From Tundrisphaera lichenicola (GTDB lineage Bacteria; Planctomycetota; Planctomycetia; Isosphaerales; Isosphaeraceae), in contig NZ_CP195106.1 in NCBI RefSeq assembly GCF_051175385.1, forward strand, positions 4,960,001 to 5,024,000: a DNA stretch of 64,000 bases, written 5' to 3'. The notes under the pieces were generated by a model that had not been told where the DNA came from, searched no databases, and saw nothing but the letters and a program-made list of their open reading frames with translations. Position numbers and translations under genes: made by a program. Below, in pieces: positions 61,208-64,000 of the stretch; the first letter of the stretch is position 1, and each line of letters begins with the position of its first letter.

Positions 61208-62539
61208 TCACTCATTCTTGAGCTTTAGATTCAACTCGCGTAGCTTCTCGCGGACTTCGTTCAGCGAGGTCACGCCGAAGTTCTTGCACTCCAGGAGTTC
61301 GTCTCCGGTATGGCTGAGAAGCTCCCCGAGGCTCTGGATCCCAAGCTTGGTCATGCACTTGCGAGCGCGGACCGAAAGGTTCAGGTCGCCAATCGGCTTG
61401 GCGAGCATCGCGCGATCCTCGGGAGAAAGCGACTCCGGCTCATCGATCGCGGAGGCCGAGGCCTGTCCTCCACCTTCGAGGGCCATCCCGAGCCAGAGAT
61501 TCTTGGAGGTCATCATCTCCTTGATCTCTGACAACGAGGTCTCCCCGAAGTTCTTCGAGGCCAGGAGTGCGGCCTCGGTGGTCCGGGTGAGGTCGCCGAG
61601 CGTCCGGATGTTCATCTTCCGGAGGCAGTTCCGGCTCCGAACCGACAGTTCGAAGTCGGTGACGGGGATCTCCATGAGCTGCCGCTTGATCGCGATGTCC
61701 TTCTCGACGGTCTCGTCGTAGAACATGTCGCGGCTGGCCCGGCAATCCTTGAAGAAGAGGGCGGCCCGAGGATGACTCCGATCGTGCTGGAGGACCTGCC
61801 GATAGCAGTTCTCGGCCTCACGGAAGTTCATCCGGTCTTCGTAGAGGACGCCGAGATTGATGAGGGCGGCCAGGGGGACCGGCGGACGCTTGACGCAATC
61901 CTTGTAGAAGTCGAGCGCGACATCATCGTTGCCGTGGAGGTCGTTGATGTAAGCCAGCTCGAACAAGGCATTCGTGTGGTGACGATCCAGATCGACGGCC
62001 TTCTCCAACTCGACCGAAGCCGCGACCAACTCGCCCTCGGCGGCGAGCAGGCTTCCTCGCTGGTAATGGTACTCGGCGGAATTCCCGCAGGATGCTTCCA
62101 AGGTATCCAGCATCGCCCGAGCTTCGTCTTCCTGACCGGCCCGTCGAAGGGCCCCGGCCCGGTGGAGGTCGGACGACCTGGTGTCGTAACCGGCGGCCGA
62201 TGCGGTCTCAAATGCCTTCGCGGCCTCCGACCACTTCTGGAGGTATCCGAGCGCGAGGCCGCGGAAGAAGTGGGCCAGCCCCGAATCACCTACCTTACCG
62301 AGATGGGAAAGGCCGGTCGAATAACGGCCCAGGAGGACATCACCCACCCCGAGCCGCAGATGGATGTCGGGCGTTTCTTCGCCCTTGGTTCGATCACGGA
62401 GGGCGGAAACCGCGTCGCGAAGGGTCGCGTATCGCGAAGGGTCGCGTCCCAAGACTTCGCGGAGGTCGGCCACGGCCGAGACGTCGAACGGATTGCGATC
62501 CAGGAGCGCGCGAACGTCGGTGGTCATCAACTCGGTCAT
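61208..62539 (-). CDS. TPR protein with two tandem RNA polymerase alpha C-terminal domains
   Basis: This 443-residue cytoplasmic protein has TPR-like helices (about 60-280; GLAHFFRGLALGYLQKWSEA, AYINDLHGNDDVALDFYKD, LGVLYEDRMNFREAENCYRQ). Two copies of a domain resembling the RNA polymerase alpha C-terminal domain follow. The first, near 288-350, has ELSVRSRNCLRKMNIRTLGD and KNFGETSLSEIKEMM. The second, near 380-440, has NLSVRARKCMTKLGIQSLGE and KNFGVTSLNEVREKL. In alpha itself this fold binds UP-element DNA and activators, so this protein may contact DNA or transcription factors. The ATG at 62539 has AGGAG 8 nt upstream. A longer frame to 62650 has no support. Partner unknown. Confidence 0.9.
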   Translation of the reverse strand: MTELMTTDVRALLDRNPFDVSAVADLREVLGRDPSRYATLRDAVSALRDRTKGEETPDIHLRLGVGDVLLGRYSTGLSHLGKVGDSGLAHFFRGLALGYLQKWSEAAKAFETASAAGYDTRSSDLHRAGALRRAGQEDEARAMLDTLEASCGNSAEYHYQRGSLLAAEGELVAASVELEKAVDLDRHHTNALFELAYINDLHGNDDVALDFYKDCVKRPPVPLAALINLGVLYEDRMNFREAENCYRQVLQHDRSHPRAALFFKDCRASRDMFYDETVEKDIAIKRQLMEIPVTDFELSVRSRNCLRKMNIRTLGDLTRTTEAALLASKNFGETSLSEIKEMMTSKNLWLGMALEGGGQASASAIDEPESLSPEDRAMLAKPIGDLNLSVRARKCMTKLGIQSLGELLSHTGDELLECKNFGVTSLNEVREKLRELNLKLKNE

Positions 62540-62625
62540 CCGTCTCTCTCCTCGACTCAAACTGGGCACGGACTCGACCGTGTCTGGGACGTTCATGGGG
62601 CATGACCGATGGCAAGCTACTGATA

Positions 62626-64000
62626 TTACACGATTAGCCCGGTTTCGCAAGAGCTAGCGGCGGCCTGATGATCTTCGACGATCGCTTCCCCGACCAGGGC
62701 TGGTGTAATTTCAGACTCTTCATAACCGATGAGGCGGGCACAGAGGGCCAGCTCCCCATGCTGGCTGAGGTCCAAACCCTCGGCCTCGTGTTCGGCCGGA
62801 ACTCTCAGCGGGATCAAGAGGTCCGTCAACTTGAAGAGTACGATCGAGCCAACGAAGGAGAAGACGGAGACGATCACCAGGGCAAGCAAATGGTAGAGGA
62901 AGGTCCGAGACTCTCCCGAGGTCAGGCCAACGCCCTTCGCGAAAATCCCGGTCGCGATCATCCCAACCATCCCGCCCACCCCGTGACAGGGGAAGACGTC
63001 GAGGGTGTCGTCCAGGCTCGACTGGGTCTTCCAGTGAACCGCCAGATTGCTGATCACGCTGGCCACGACGCCGATGAAAAGACTCTCCCGTACCGTCACG
63101 AAGCCGGCGGCGGGAGTAATCGCGACCAATCCTACCACGGCTCCGATGCAGGCCCCCATGGCCGAGGGCTTCTTGCCTCGATACCAGTCGAAGCAAAGCC
63201 AGCCGATCATCGCCGATGCCGAAGCCGTGTTGGTCGTGGCGAAGGCCAGGGTCGCTGACCCGTTGGCACCAAGGGCCGAGCCGGCATTGAAACCGAACCA
63301 GCCGAACCAAAGCATCCCGGTCCCGAGGATAACGTAAGGGATATTGGCGGGCTCGTGTGGGTGACCGTCGATGTGGGATTTCCGACGGCCAAGGAGAATC
63401 GCACCGGCCAATGCAGCCCATCCCGCCGACATGTGGACCACGGTGCCGCCAGCGAAGTCTTTCACGCCCCACTTGTTCAGGAAGCCTTCGGGATGCCAGG
63501 TCCAGTGGGCCAGGGGAGCATAAATGAGCAAACTAAAGAGGACGATGAAAAGCAGGTAAGAGGAAAATCGGACTCGCTCCGCAAATGACCCCGTGATGAG
63601 TGCCGGCGTGATGATTGCGAACTTGAGCTGGAACATCGCAAAAATCATCAATGGGACCGTCGGAGAGAGAACCGGATCGGAACCGAGCCCTACCCCCTTG
63701 AAGAGTAAGTAGCTGAAAGGGTTCCCGATCAGGCCCCAATGGTCTTCTCCGAAGGCCAGGCTGAATCCCACGACCACCCAGACGATCGAAATGACGCCCA
63801 GGCAGACGATACTCTGGAGCATCGTCGAGACGACGTTCTTGAAGCCCACCATCCCCCCATAAAAGAATGCGAGTCCGGGGGTCATCAAAAGTACCAGGGC
63901 GGAAGCCGTGAGCATCCAGGCGATATTTCCCGCATCAACCGGACCGCTCTCCGGGCTGGGCAATGCCGGAGCCGGGATGAGCGAGGCTCCGAGGGCGATC
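62626..64000 (-). CDS. amt: Ammonium transporter (Amt family), 5' end beyond window
   Basis: The frame continues off the right edge, and about 458 residues are present. The first of these (ALGASLIPAPALPSPESG) look like the end of a cleaved signal peptide. Eleven helices follow. Family features include PGLAFFYGGMVGFKNV with the Phe gate, ITGSFAERVRFSSYL, the pore His in FAGGTVVHMSAGWAAL and the second pore His in VFPCHGVGGMVGMIATGIF. The cytoplasmic tail ends with a stretch following DLSQHGELA, typical of PII-regulated transporters (GlnB/GlnK binding). No glnB gene is in the window. Transports ammonium/ammonia across the inner membrane under nitrogen limitation. Confidence 0.95.
   Translation of the reverse strand, partial: IALGASLIPAPALPSPESGPVDAGNIAWMLTASALVLLMTPGLAFFYGGMVGFKNVVSTMLQSIVCLGVISIVWVVVGFSLAFGEDHWGLIGNPFSYLLFKGVGLGSDPVLSPTVPLMIFAMFQLKFAIITPALITGSFAERVRFSSYLLFIVLFSLLIYAPLAHWTWHPEGFLNKWGVKDFAGGTVVHMSAGWAALAGAILLGRRKSHIDGHPHEPANIPYVILGTGMLWFGWFGFNAGSALGANGSATLAFATTNTASASAMIGWLCFDWYRGKKPSAMGACIGAVVGLVAITPAAGFVTVRESLFIGVVASVISNLAVHWKTQSSLDDTLDVFPCHGVGGMVGMIATGIFAKGVGLTSGESRTFLYHLLALVIVSVFSFVGSIVLFKLTDLLIPLRVPAEHEAEGLDLSQHGELALCARLIGYEESEITPALVGEAIVEDHQAAASSCETGLIV

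Overview
The window is high-GC bacterial chromosome with a strong planctomycete character, most likely family Isosphaeraceae. This is inferred from gene content, not from a marker gene. The indicators are a TPR protein carrying RNA polymerase alpha C-terminal domains, a CRTAC1/UnbV-type FG-GAP lipoprotein beside a multihaem cytochrome, two S41 proteases, a fused SecDF and an exosortase-linked polysaccharide locus. I found no rRNA, tRNA, CRISPR array, insertion sequence or prophage gene. The sequence reads as stable core and envelope chromosome rather than an island.

Layout. 1-3153 (+): the end of a GlmU-like gene, a flavin-binding PNPOx-fold protein and leucyl aminopeptidase. 3255-13631 (-): a conserved hypothetical, a beta-propeller protein, an S41 protease, a CRTAC1 lipoprotein translationally coupled to a five-haem cytochrome with a membrane domain, and a small secreted protein with a good promoter. 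13990-16569 (+): a duplicated ABC-2 permease and an FMN reductase, ended by a hairpin shared with the convergent tail-specific protease (16653-18764). 18871-25635: an exported unknown, a LysM membrane protein, and the moxR-DUF58-transglutaminase (TgpA-like) operon.

25884-46746 is the dominant feature: a polysaccharide locus of about 21 kb, nearly all on the minus strand. In transcription order it reads WecA-like initiating transferase, BY-kinase/chain-length regulator, O-antigen ligase-like protein, FHA-TM-TPR protein, exosortase, EpsI-like protein, GDP-mannose 4,6-dehydratase, AlkP-superfamily hydrolase, GT4, acyltransferase 3, Wzy-like polymerase, GT4, GT4 and GT2. One more GT4 lies on the plus strand at the far end. 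Tight spacing and ATGA overlaps suggest one or a few long transcripts. No Wzx flippase or Wza-type exporter is present, so export must use genes elsewhere.

47247-56065 (+): selB-selA (overlapping), a fumarylacetoacetate hydrolase-family enzyme, and pyruvate carboxylase overlapping the biotin ligase that would activate it. A 17-bp-stem terminator separates this from 56307-64000 (-): secDF, yajC, tgt, the TPR/alpha-CTD protein, and an ammonium transporter cut by the right edge.

The most interesting leads are the exosortase-FHA-polysaccharide locus with its atypical BY-kinase and extended WecA-like enzyme, the tandem alpha-CTD/TPR protein, and the cytochrome-CRTAC1 pair. All functional assignments come from reading motifs by eye. 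No database search was run.
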